DNA of 44,369 bases from Beijerinckiaceae bacterium (lineage in GTDB: Bacteria; Pseudomonadota; Alphaproteobacteria; Rhizobiales; Beijerinckiaceae): positions 1-44,369 of the forward strand of contig JAKONI010000260.1 of assembly GCA_022702015.1 (NCBI GenBank), written 5' to 3'. Positions within the stretch are counted from its first letter, which is position 1. Every line of letters starts with the position of its first letter. Positions 19,667 to 27,982 of the stretch are shown here, piece after piece. Below the pieces are notes generated by a model that was not told the DNA's origin, did not search any database, and was given only the letters and a program-made list of their open reading frames with translations. Both the position numbers and the translations under genes were made by a program.

Positions 19667-20508
19667 GCGCGGCGGACCCGCAACGCCCCGGCACCCTGCC
19701 GGTGCTCCTGCCCTTCGCGCTGTCGCGGACGCCCGCGCCCGCGCGGCTGCGGCCCGTCCATGGCTGGCTGCTCTGCGGGCTCGCGGCGCTGGCCCTCCCG
19801 GCCTGGGCGCAGGGCGGGGCCGCCGCGCTCTCGCCGCTGGAGGTGGTGATCCGGTGGGTGCCGCTGCTGCTGACGGGCTTCGCCTTCAACGTCGCGATCT
19901 CCCTGGTGGCGATGGCGATCGGCACGCTGGCCGGCCTCGGCCTGGGCCTCGCCATGCTGGCCGAGAGCCGGTGGGTCTCCGGGCTCGCGTGGTGCGTCAC
20001 GCAGGTCTTCCGCAACGTGCCCTGGCTCGTGCTGCTGTTCTTCGTGATGTTCCTAGTGCCGTTCCAGATCACGGTATTGGGCGTGCGCGTGCCGCTGCCC
20101 GATTGGCTGAAGGCCACCTTCGGCTTCAGCCTGCCGGTGATGGCCAACGTCGCCGAGATCGTGCGCGGGGCGGTGCGGTCCGTGCCGAACACCCAATGGG
20201 AGGCCGCCGAGTCCCTGGCGTTCACGCGGCGGCAGACCCTGTGGCGGATCATCCTGCCGCAATGCGTGAAGCGGATGCTGCCGCCGTGGATGAACGTCTA
20301 CTCGCTCATCGCCATGGCCACCGTGCAGGCCTCGATCGTCGGCGTCACCGAGATGCTGACCCTCACCGCGCAGGTTCACGCCGCCGAGGGCGGGCGGCCG
20401 GAATTGTTCGCCCCGCTCTACGGCTTCGCCCTGCTCTGCTTCTTCCTCTACTGCTACCCGATCGACCGGCTCACCGCCCGCCTGGAACGTCGCTTCGAGA
20501 CCCGTTGA
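19663..20508 (+). CDS. Amino-acid ABC transporter permease
   Basis: VFRNVPWLVLLFFVMFLVPF, EAAESLAFTRRQTLWRIILPQCVKRMLPPWMN; ATGA overlap with the upstream gene. Confidence 0.92.
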   Translation: MSAADPQRPGTLPVLLPFALSRTPAPARLRPVHGWLLCGLAALALPAWAQGGAAALSPLEVVIRWVPLLLTGFAFNVAISLVAMAIGTLAGLGLGLAMLAESRWVSGLAWCVTQVFRNVPWLVLLFFVMFLVPFQITVLGVRVPLPDWLKATFGFSLPVMANVAEIVRGAVRSVPNTQWEAAESLAFTRRQTLWRIILPQCVKRMLPPWMNVYSLIAMATVQASIVGVTEMLTLTAQVHAAEGGRPELFAPLYGFALLCFFLYCYPIDRLTARLERRFETR

Positions 20509-20510
20509 GC

Positions 20511-21290
20511 ATGACGCGCGCGACCCCCGACGGACCCTCGGCCCCGGCCTGGACCCCCGATCACCCGATCGTCCGCCTCCGGGACGTCCGCAAGTCCTTC
20601 GGGACCTTCGAAGTGCTGAAGGGCATCAGCCTCGATGTGGCCAAGGGCGAGGTGGTGTGCATCATCGGGCCCTCGGGCTCCGGCAAGTCGACGCTGATCC
20701 GCTGCATCAACGCCCTTGTGCCGGTCAGCGGCGGGTCCATCACGGTCGAGGGGATCGAGGTCACCGATCCGAAGCTCGACAAGCTGGCGCTGCGCCGGAA
20801 GGTCGGCATGGTGTTCCAGCAGTACAACCTGTTCCCGCACAAGACCGCGCTGCAGAACGTGATGATGGCGCCTCTCCACGTCCTCGGCCAGGACAAGCGC
20901 GAGGTGGAGGGCCGCGCCCGCGCCCTGCTCGCCAAGGTCCGCCTCGCCGGCAAGGAGGACGCCTATCCGGGGGAGCTGTCCGGCGGGCAGCAGCAGCGCG
21001 TGGCCATCGCCCGCTCGCTAGCCATGCGGCCCGACGTGATGCTGTTCGACGAGGTCACCGCCGCCCTGGATCCCGAGACGGTGAAGGAGGTGCTGGTGAC
21101 GATCCGCGAACTGGCGGAGGAGGGCATGACCTGCATGCTCGTCACCCACGAGATGAACTTCGCCCGGGACGTGGCCGACCACATCTACTTCACGGATCGC
21201 GGCGTGATCGTGGAACACGGCGCGCCCGCCACCTTCTTCGCCTCGGCCCGGGACGAGCGCACCCGCCGGTTCCTCTCGCAGGTGCTCTGA
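20511..21290 (+). CDS. Amino-acid ABC transporter ATP-binding protein (GlnQ type)
   Basis: Walker A GPSGSGKSTLIRCIN, signature LSGGQQQRVAIARSLAM, Walker B VMLFDEVTAALDPE. Confidence 0.95.
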   Translation: MTRATPDGPSAPAWTPDHPIVRLRDVRKSFGTFEVLKGISLDVAKGEVVCIIGPSGSGKSTLIRCINALVPVSGGSITVEGIEVTDPKLDKLALRRKVGMVFQQYNLFPHKTALQNVMMAPLHVLGQDKREVEGRARALLAKVRLAGKEDAYPGELSGGQQQRVAIARSLAMRPDVMLFDEVTAALDPETVKEVLVTIRELAEEGMTCMLVTHEMNFARDVADHIYFTDRGVIVEHGAPATFFASARDERTRRFLSQVL

Positions 21291-21563
21291 GCCTCCCCCG
21301 ATGGGAGGGATCGAGCGGAACCGGCGCCTCGGTTTCATCGACCGGCGGCCCGAAGGACCTTTGCGAGCGACGTCCCGTGGGCCGACCGGCCGAGGGTGGG
21401 AACGGAGGCTCGGCAAGCAGGCGATGAAGCCGTCGTCAGCGCGGTGTCGGCAGGGTCCGCCGGGGAAACAGGAAGACGTGCGGCTGGCCCGCCATCCCGC
21501 CGGAGGAATGCTTTGCCGGCCGCTGCGGACGGCAGGGATGGGACGGCCGGTTTGGTGGGGCCG

Positions 21564-22184
21564 TCAGTTGATGATGCGTCCCGACCGCTTCACCACCTCC
21601 TGGGTCGCTATGATGGCCCGCCCCACGGCCCATAGGAGGGTATCGACGGCGACCCGCAGAGCGGAGCCCTCCTGTTCGCCGAGGGCATCGATCACCTGCC
21701 GGGCCTCCAGCGTGAGAGCCGCGACGTGGTTCAGGGACGCGCCGTCGCCGTCGGGGGCAAAGAACAGGGCCCGGTCCTCGACCTGCCCGTCCATCTTGCT
21801 CTCGGTGATGTCGATGATGATGCCCCGGCCGGTCATCACCCCGGTGGTCCGGTCCCGCTCGTAGCGCCCCCTGGCGAGGACCCACCGGCGGTCGGTCGGC
21901 GTCGGCTGGGTGCGGAACTCGATGACGTACAGGCCACCGGAGGTGCGGACACGATGCAACTTCTCGTCGAGTGCCACGCGGTCTTCGGGCACCACCGCCC
22001 GAACGTAGCTCGCCAACGGCAACCCGATCGCCGCCTCGTGGGGATCGACCCCGAACAGCGCCGCCAGGGTGGCGTCCACACGGGTTCGATCGTTGTCGAA
22101 ATCCGTTTCCCACACACCCACTTGCGAGGCGCTGAGCGCTTCGGGAATGAAGGAGAGCAGGGGGTGGGCGGCGGGTTCCGACAT
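21564..22184 (-). CDS. Stand-alone PAS-domain protein, no recognisable output domain
   Basis: SQVGVWETDFDNDRTRVDATLAALFGVDPHEA ... VPEDRVALDEKLHRV ... RGIIIDITESK: PAS_3-like core plus C-terminal helical region. Confidence 0.75.
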   Translation of the reverse strand: MSEPAAHPLLSFIPEALSASQVGVWETDFDNDRTRVDATLAALFGVDPHEAAIGLPLASYVRAVVPEDRVALDEKLHRVRTSGGLYVIEFRTQPTPTDRRWVLARGRYERDRTTGVMTGRGIIIDITESKMDGQVEDRALFFAPDGDGASLNHVAALTLEARQVIDALGEQEGSALRVAVDTLLWAVGRAIIATQEVVKRSGRIIN

Positions 22185-22290
22185 GCCTGGGCGCCTCAGA
22201 AGCTTGGCGTTGCTCAGATCTCAAAGCACCATAAGCGGGAGGCGGTTCCCGGGCAAATTCGCCCCAGGAACGATCGTCAGTCCCAGTGCA

Positions 22291-22446
22291 ATGCAACCTA
22301 GGGATGAATGTAAGGACGAGCCGGTGGACTCGTTTCCCCCAACGCCCGACTACGCTGGCGACGAAGCTGACGATCCCCCCGGATGCGACGCGACCCCGGA
22401 GGACGCCCTGGCCACCCTCCGCCGGGCGATGCGGGCCAGCCCGTGA
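22291..22446 (+). CDS. Small hypothetical protein (51 aa)
   Basis: MQPRDECKDEPVDSFPPTPDYAGDEADDPPGCDATPEDALATLRRAMRASP; divergent from the PAS gene. No homology check possible. Confidence 0.35.
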   Translation: MQPRDECKDEPVDSFPPTPDYAGDEADDPPGCDATPEDALATLRRAMRASP

Positions 22447-22494
22447 AGGGACGCCCACGGGGCTGGGCTCCGTCGGATTGATTCTTCGAGCACT

Positions 22495-22590
22495 CTCCGC
22501 CGAGGTGGATGCCGTCCGGCGCAGGACAATGCGGCGGAAGCAATGGATCAGAGCGTTTGCGGTGATCCAGGGACGACGGAGAACGCTCTA
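22495..22590 (-). repeat. Dispersed palindromic intergenic repeat, copy C (inverted relative to B)
   Basis: Reverse complement ctagagcgttctccgtcgtccctggatcaccgcaaacgctctgatccattgcttccgccgcattgtcctgcgccggacggcatccacctcggcggagagtgctc aligns with copy B. Confidence 0.82.
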
Positions 22591-22866
22591 GATGTTCTCC
22601 CGCGCGGACTGCTCGGCGCAGGCCTTCGCCACGTCCGAGATGGACAGGCTCGAGTGGCCGGCGGTCTTCGACGTGTCGTCGAGGCAGGAGCGCACGCGGT
22701 CCCGGGAGGCATCCCCGCCACCGGCGGCGTCCAGCTTGCGGAGCAGGGTGTCCTTGTCGGCGGACGAGGCTCCGGCCCAGGCTTGCATCGTGTCGCCACC
22801 GCTCAGCGCGAGGGCGGGTGTTGCCAGGGCGAGGAGCGCGAGGACACCGAGGGGGAGGAAGCGCAT
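22588..22866 (-). CDS. Small secreted hypothetical protein
   Basis: MRFLPLGVLALLALATPALALSGGDTMQAWAGASSADKDTLLRKLDAAGGGD...; signal peptide and high GC3. Confidence 0.65.
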   Translation of the reverse strand: MRFLPLGVLALLALATPALALSGGDTMQAWAGASSADKDTLLRKLDAAGGGDASRDRVRSCLDDTSKTAGHSSLSISDVAKACAEQSARENI

Positions 22867-23062
22867 CGTTGCAGCCTTGAACGACAGGGTATCCACGCCT
22901 GTTCGCGGGGGATGCCGGGAGGGCCGGAGCCCAGGCCCGGGAACAGGAGAACCTGACGTTCAACTAGGGGCCGAAGCCCCGGGGCGGATCGCCGACGCCT
23001 TGGGGCAAAAACGCACAGCGCGCCCTAGATGGACGGGCCGCCCCGCGCGACGCGGGATCCCG

Positions 23063-23437
23063 TCACCGCGCCGGGCGGGTCCGGGCGGTGAGCTTGTTCC
23101 CGTCCGGGTCGCGGAGGTAGGCCACGAAAACCCCGTTCGGGCGTTCCGTGGGGGGGCTCTCGATGGCCGTGCCACCCCGCGCCACGCCGGCGCGATGCCA
23201 CGCGAGGACATCCTCCCGGCTCGCCGCCGCGAGACCGATCGTCCCGCCGTTGGCGGCGGTGGCTCGCCCGCCGTCGATGGGTTTGGTGATCATCAGGCAC
23301 CCGCCCCCGTGGGAGTAGATCAGCCGGCCCCTGGCATCCCTCTCGCCGGGCCCGCCGCCCAGGGCGGCGAAGGTGGCATCGTAGAAGAGCCGGGCCCGCT
23401 CCAGGTCGTTGCTGCCGATCATGACGTGCGTGAACAT
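23063..23437 (-). CDS. VOC/glyoxalase family protein
   Basis: MFTHVMIGSNDLERARLFYDATFAALGGGPG ... RPNGVFVAYLRDPDGNKLTA. Confidence 0.9.
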   Translation of the reverse strand: MFTHVMIGSNDLERARLFYDATFAALGGGPGERDARGRLIYSHGGGCLMITKPIDGGRATAANGGTIGLAAASREDVLAWHRAGVARGGTAIESPPTERPNGVFVAYLRDPDGNKLTARTRPAR

Positions 23438-23486
23438 GCCTCGTCTCCGCATCGAGGGGGTCGCGGCTTCGGCGCGCCCCCCGGTT

Positions 23487-24737
23487 TCACCCGTCGCGAC
23501 GGCCCGCCGCCCGTCCGCCCAGCCGGGGGGACAGGGCGAGGATGAGCGGCACGACCGCCAGCGCCGTGACGGCGGCGGCGACGGCGGCCCCACCCGGCCC
23601 GACGACATCGCCCAGCGGGCCATACAGGAGGGGCGTCGCCAGCGCGCTGCCCCCGAGGGTGTACGTGTAGAACACCGCGAAGGCCCGCTCGATCTGCCCG
23701 TGGGGCGCGAGGTCCGGCACCGTCCCGTAGAGGACGGACGACGTGCCGTTCAGCATCAGGCCGAGCAGCGGCAGGACGGCGAGGGCGGGGGTCAACGGCA
23801 GTGCGACGACGGCCAGGATCGCCGCCGCCGTGCCGACCTCGGTGGCGATCACGCAGCGGGTCACGCCGATCCGCTCGCCCAGGCGGCCGAAGGCGGCCTT
23901 TCCCAGGGCGCCCCCGATGGCGACCAGGGCGAAGGCGATGCCGACCAGCGACAGCCCCGCTCCCTTCCCCTGAAGCAGGAACGGCAGGTAGATCAGGAAG
24001 GCCGGGCGCGCGGCGTTGTCGAGCATGCCGATCGCCACGAGGAGGCCGAAGCCCGTCCGGCCCGTGGGATGCTCCGTGCCCCCCGCACCGGCCACCGCGC
24101 GCCGCCGGGTGGGCGGGGCGGGCGCACGGGGCAGCAGGAACGCCACCGCGAGCGCGACGGCCACGCCCCCGCCGGCCATCAGCCACAGGACCGGCCGCCA
24201 GTCGGCGCGGGCGAGGAGGAAGCCGACGAGGGGCGGCAGGGTCGCCTTCCCGAGATCCCCGGTGAAATTGTAGGTGCCGAGCGGGCCCCTCGCCGCGCTC
24301 CCGTAGGCGCGGGCGATGACCGCTGAGGCCAGCGGGTGCTGGGTGCTGCTTCCCGCCCCCGACAGGGCGAGGGCGATGCAGAGGCCGGTGAGCCCGCCCG
24401 ATGCGCCGGCGAGGCCATAGCCCCCCGCGCCGAGCAGGGTGCCGAGGGTGAGCACGGCGCGGGCGCCGAACCGGCGGGCGAGGGCGGTCGCGGGCATCTG
24501 CAACCCGGCCAGCGCCCCGACATAGAGCGAGCGCAGCACCGCGAGGGCGATGTAGCCGAGGCCGAACTCCGCCTGCCAGACCGGCAGGAGCACGAAGATC
24601 ATGTCGGTGTAGCCGTCGTGCAGGGCATGGTTGAGGCCAACCACGGCGAGGGAGCGCCGGGCCTCCCCCGCCGCCGCTCTCGGAATGGCCGGCGGATCGA
24701 GGGGCCCGGCCGGGGATGGTGGGGGGCGGGTGAGCAT
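23487..24737 (-). CDS. MFS transporter
   Basis: About 12 TM segments, VGLNHALHDGYTDMIFVLLPVWQAEFGLG (Fsr-like start); internal ATG at 24737 preferred. Confidence 0.85.
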   Translation of the reverse strand: MLTRPPPSPAGPLDPPAIPRAAAGEARRSLAVVGLNHALHDGYTDMIFVLLPVWQAEFGLGYIALAVLRSLYVGALAGLQMPATALARRFGARAVLTLGTLLGAGGYGLAGASGGLTGLCIALALSGAGSSTQHPLASAVIARAYGSAARGPLGTYNFTGDLGKATLPPLVGFLLARADWRPVLWLMAGGGVAVALAVAFLLPRAPAPPTRRRAVAGAGGTEHPTGRTGFGLLVAIGMLDNAARPAFLIYLPFLLQGKGAGLSLVGIAFALVAIGGALGKAAFGRLGERIGVTRCVIATEVGTAAAILAVVALPLTPALAVLPLLGLMLNGTSSVLYGTVPDLAPHGQIERAFAVFYTYTLGGSALATPLLYGPLGDVVGPGGAAVAAAVTALAVVPLILALSPRLGGRAAGRRDG

Positions 24738-24811
24738 GGCCCGGAGGATGATCCCCTCCCCGCCACCCGACAAACGCCTTATGCTGACCCTCACGTGAGG
24801 AAAGCTGACGC

Positions 24812-25690
24812 ATGCATCGCCGCCTCCCGCCGCTCAATGCGTTGAAGGCCTTCGAGGCCGCCGGCCGGCATGCCAGCTTCACCCGGGCGGCGGAGGAGTT
24901 GCGCGTCACCCACGGGGCGGTCAGCCGACACGTGCAGGCGCTGGAGGCGTGGATCGGTACGCCGCTGTTCGAGCGTCACAACCGGCGGGTCGTCCTCACC
25001 GAGGCAGGGCGGAGCTATCTCCCCGAGATCGGCGCGGCCCTCGACCGGATGGCGCTGGCCACCGCCCGGCAGGTGGAGCGCGGCCACGCGCAGATTCTGC
25101 ACGTGAACGCCCTGGCGACCTTCACATTGCGCTGGCTCATCCCGCGCCTGTCCGCCTTCCAGCGCAGCCATCCGGCGGTGGAGATCCGGCTCACCACCTC
25201 CAATGTGCCCCTCGCCCGGATCGTCGAGCCGTTCGACATCGCGATCCGGGGCGGACCGGACGCCCGGCCGGGCACCGTCGGGCGGCCGTTCCTCAGCGAA
25301 CGGCGCATCCCCGTTTGCAGCCCGGCGCTGAGGCGGCACGGGCCGTTGCGCCAGCCCTCCGACCTCGCCGGCCACACGCTGCTGCACGCCGCGACCCTGC
25401 CCGAGGTCTGGCCGCACTGGTTGCAGGCGGCGGGCGTGCCGCACCTCAAGCCGCAGGCGTCGGTGACGCTGGAGCACTTCTACCTGACGCTCCAGGCCGC
25501 GCTGGACGGGCTCGGCGTGGCCATGGGGCCGGAACGGCTGATCGCCGACGACGTGGCCTCGGGCCGGTTGATCCTGCCGTTCGACGGCCCCGCGCTGCCG
25601 GCCCGCAGCTACCACGCCTACGTCCCCGAGGCCCGCGCCGACCAGGCGGCGGTCCGCGCCTTCTGCGACTGGCTCGCGACGGCCGCCTGA
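24812..25690 (+). CDS. LysR-family transcriptional regulator (GcvA-like)
   Basis: PPLNALKAFEAAGRHASFTRAAEELRVTHGAVSRHVQALEAWIGTPLFERHNRRVVLTEAG. Confidence 0.95.
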   Translation: MHRRLPPLNALKAFEAAGRHASFTRAAEELRVTHGAVSRHVQALEAWIGTPLFERHNRRVVLTEAGRSYLPEIGAALDRMALATARQVERGHAQILHVNALATFTLRWLIPRLSAFQRSHPAVEIRLTTSNVPLARIVEPFDIAIRGGPDARPGTVGRPFLSERRIPVCSPALRRHGPLRQPSDLAGHTLLHAATLPEVWPHWLQAAGVPHLKPQASVTLEHFYLTLQAALDGLGVAMGPERLIADDVASGRLILPFDGPALPARSYHAYVPEARADQAAVRAFCDWLATAA

Positions 25691-25819
25691 CCGGCGGGAT
25701 GGGGAAACCTGTCCGGCGCCCTCGATAGCCGGGCCGTTCCGGGCGGGGCGCAGGCCCGGGCTACCCCTGGGGACGCCGACGGGCTAGACGCCCGGACCTC
25801 TCTCAGCGCGGGTCCCCAC

Positions 25820-26410
25820 ATGCGCCGGTTGCTTCTCATCAGCCTCGCGGCCGCCCTGATCGCGGCGGGGGTGCTGGTCTTTCAGTTCATGCCGCGCGGC
25901 GGGCGCAGACCCGACACCGCGGCCCCGCAGGCGACCGCCGAAAGGTCGGTCCGCTCCATCCCCACCCGCCCGCAGGAGTCCCCGCCCCCCGCGCAGGCCC
26001 CGGCCGGCGCCGCGAAATCCCCCGACGTGCTGGGCGACGTCTCCCGCACCCTCGGCGAGTTGCGGACCCGGGAGGCGGCCGAGGACGGCGCCCGCCCCGC
26101 GACCACTCCCGCCCAGACCACTTCCGCCCAGATCGCCCCTGCCCAGATCACCCCTGCCCAGATCACCCCTGCCCAAGTGGAGGCCTTGAGGGCGCAGGCC
26201 GAGCGCCGCCACGTGCGGCCGGTGACGCGGATGACCTTCCCGGTGGAGCCCGGCACGGTGGTCCCGCCCCAGGTCTTCCTGCACCCCATGCCCCCCGAAC
26301 TGGCCGGGCTCTCGCCCCCCGACGATCCCCTCGGATTCATCCAGGTCGGCGACAGGTTCGTCCTGGTGGGAACGGTCTCGCGCCGCATCGTCGCCGCCTC
26401 GAAGGGCTGA
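25820..26410 (+). CDS. Hypothetical membrane-anchored/periplasmic protein with PAQIT pentapeptide repeats
   Basis: N-terminal TM MRRLLLISLAAALIAAGVLVFQFM, low-complexity linker with AQ(T/I)xPAQITPAQITPAQ, C-terminal folded-looking region. Confidence 0.7.
   Translation: MRRLLLISLAAALIAAGVLVFQFMPRGGRRPDTAAPQATAERSVRSIPTRPQESPPPAQAPAGAAKSPDVLGDVSRTLGELRTREAAEDGARPATTPAQTTSAQIAPAQITPAQITPAQVEALRAQAERRHVRPVTRMTFPVEPGTVVPPQVFLHPMPPELAGLSPPDDPLGFIQVGDRFVLVGTVSRRIVAASKG
26108..26182 (+). repeat. 15-bp tandem repeat inside CDS, 5 imperfect units
   Basis: cccgcccagaccact / tccgcccagatcgcc / cctgcccagatcacc / cctgcccagatcacc / cctgcccaagtggag. Confidence 0.85.
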
Positions 26411-26504
26411 GGGACACCGCCCGCCGGCCCGTCGCCCCCCCGAGGGCAGAGTTAACGGTTGGTTGACCAAATCCCCGCAATGCGAAGGATCACAGCGATC
26501 CGGC

Positions 26505-26532
26505 GGTCATCGGGGGCGTTCTCCCGATGACC
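26505..26532 (+). promoter_or_regulatory. Perfect 10-bp stem / 8-nt loop hairpin upstream of small ORF
   Basis: ggtcatcggg-ggcgttct-cccgatgacc, directly before ctggagg (SD) and ATG 26547. Confidence 0.6.
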
Positions 26533-26546
26533 CTCTGGAGGCCCCG

Positions 26547-26621
26547 ATGCTGATCCTGAACCCGCTCACCGGCGAGACCGTCGAGATTCGCGTCCCCCGC
26601 CCCGGCACCAAGACCGCCTGA
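26547..26621 (+). CDS. Candidate 24-aa microprotein MLILNPLTGETVEIRVPRPGTKTA
   Basis: GGAGG at 26537-26541 five nt before ATG; almost all codons G/C-ending; below the supplied ORF-track length cutoff. Confidence 0.5.
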   Translation: MLILNPLTGETVEIRVPRPGTKTA

Positions 26622-26745
26622 TCCGCCCGAGGCCCGACCCGTGCGGTCCGTGCATGATCGCACGGCACACCCAGCGTGCCATCGCCTAACGTTCCCACCG
26701 CGTTCCGCGCATACGCCGCGCCCCGCCCTCAACCCAGGCCTACCC

Positions 26746-26973
26746 GTGACCCGCGCCGACCTCGACAAGCCCGCCGACCTGACCCTCTGGCCAACGCACC
26801 GTCCGGTCCCCGTCGCCGTGGGGCGCAGCTTCCCGACCCTCCGGGACGCCCTGGCGGCGGCGGCGGCGGCGATGGATGCCGAGGATGCCCGGGCCTGGAT
26901 CATCACCGAGGGCGGCGACATCCTGGCGCCGAACTGGATCAGGGCCAACGCCGCCGGCCAGCGCCTACAGTAG
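26746..26973 (+). CDS. Small hypothetical protein (75 aa)
   Basis: GTG start; TRADLDKPADLTLWPTHRPVPVAVGRSFPTLRDALAAAAAAMDAEDARAWIITEGGDILAPNWIRA. Confidence 0.6.
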   Translation: MTRADLDKPADLTLWPTHRPVPVAVGRSFPTLRDALAAAAAAMDAEDARAWIITEGGDILAPNWIRANAAGQRLQ

Positions 26974-27059
26974 CGGCGCGCCGGGACGCGGGACGCCCAC
27001 CGGCGCGCCCTCGCCCCCTGCGGCCGACGCCGCCCCCTCCCCGCCGGAACGGAACACCC

Positions 27060-27338
27060 ATGAAGACGCTCCTCGCCCTCGCGGCGGCGTTGGCCGTGTG
27101 CGCGGCCCCCGCCCTGGCGCAGACGACCACGCCCCGGATCGATCGCCCCGCCCCGGATTGCGGCGCCTCCGACCCAGAGACGACGGGCTCGCTGCCCACC
27201 GATCCGCGCCGCCTGGGGTCCTTCGCCGACAGGCCGGACGGGGCCGAGGCCCTCGCCCCCGAGGAGCCGTGGCAGGAGCGGGCCGAGGAGGATGCCGAGC
27301 TTCGCCGGGAGCGCCTCGTCATGTGCGGCGTCGACTGA
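27060..27338 (+). CDS. Small secreted hypothetical protein (92 aa)
   Basis: MKTLLALAAALAVCAAPALAQTTTPRIDRPAPDCG signal peptide. Confidence 0.65.
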   Translation: MKTLLALAAALAVCAAPALAQTTTPRIDRPAPDCGASDPETTGSLPTDPRRLGSFADRPDGAEALAPEEPWQERAEEDAELRRERLVMCGVD

Positions 27339-27489
27339 CCCCGGCACACGGGTGATTCCGACGTGGCCGAGGCGCCTTTGAGGCGAGATGGCGGCGGCGG
27401 GTGTTCGCCTTTCGTGCCCGCTGTGCCCGCGAGGTTGCAGTCAGCGGCCCACGGCTCAGGTATGGTCCGTCGTCCTCGAGGCGCATCCC

Positions 27490-27660
27490 ATGCCGATCCA
27501 GCTTCCTTCGCCCCGCCGCATCGCCCTGCTCGGGCTCATGCTCGCCGGTCTCGTCATGCTCGCGGACGGTGCCGTCCGCCTCGAGCTCGCCCGGGCGGTC
27601 AACGCCTCCCTGAACGACGGCGCCCGCATGGTCGCCCATCTCAGCACCACGGACGACTGA
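27490..27660 (+). CDS. Small hypothetical protein with one TM segment (56 aa)
   Basis: MPIQLPSPRRIALLGLMLAGLVMLADGAVRLELARAVNASLNDGARMVAHLSTTDD. Confidence 0.5.
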   Translation: MPIQLPSPRRIALLGLMLAGLVMLADGAVRLELARAVNASLNDGARMVAHLSTTDD

Positions 27661-27670
27661 GCGCGGGATC

Positions 27671-27967
27671 GTGCGGGCCCTGGTGCTTCTCTCCGGCCTG
27701 ATCGCCGCCGGGCCGGCCGCGGCCGCGCCGGGCGATCCCCTGGCCCTCGAACAGGCCTGGCATCGCTGCATCCGGGACGCCTACGCGCACCAGCCCGCCG
27801 GCCAGAGCCGGGCGGGGAACGAGCGCAACGCCCTGGATGAGTGCAAGGACCGCGAGGACGCCTACATCGCCGCGCTCATGGCCGAACGCCCGCGCCCCCT
27901 GTGGGCCCGTGCCTGGGCGACCATCGCCGAACCGATGGCCGGGTGGCTCGGCACGTTCTGGCGCTGA
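27671..27967 (+). CDS. Secreted hypothetical protein (98 aa)
   Basis: GTG start, MRALVLLSGLIAAGPAAAAPGDPLALEQAWHRCIRDAYAHQPAG. Confidence 0.65.
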   Translation: MRALVLLSGLIAAGPAAAAPGDPLALEQAWHRCIRDAYAHQPAGQSRAGNERNALDECKDREDAYIAALMAERPRPLWARAWATIAEPMAGWLGTFWR

Positions 27968-27982
27968 GTCCCCGCCCGCGAC

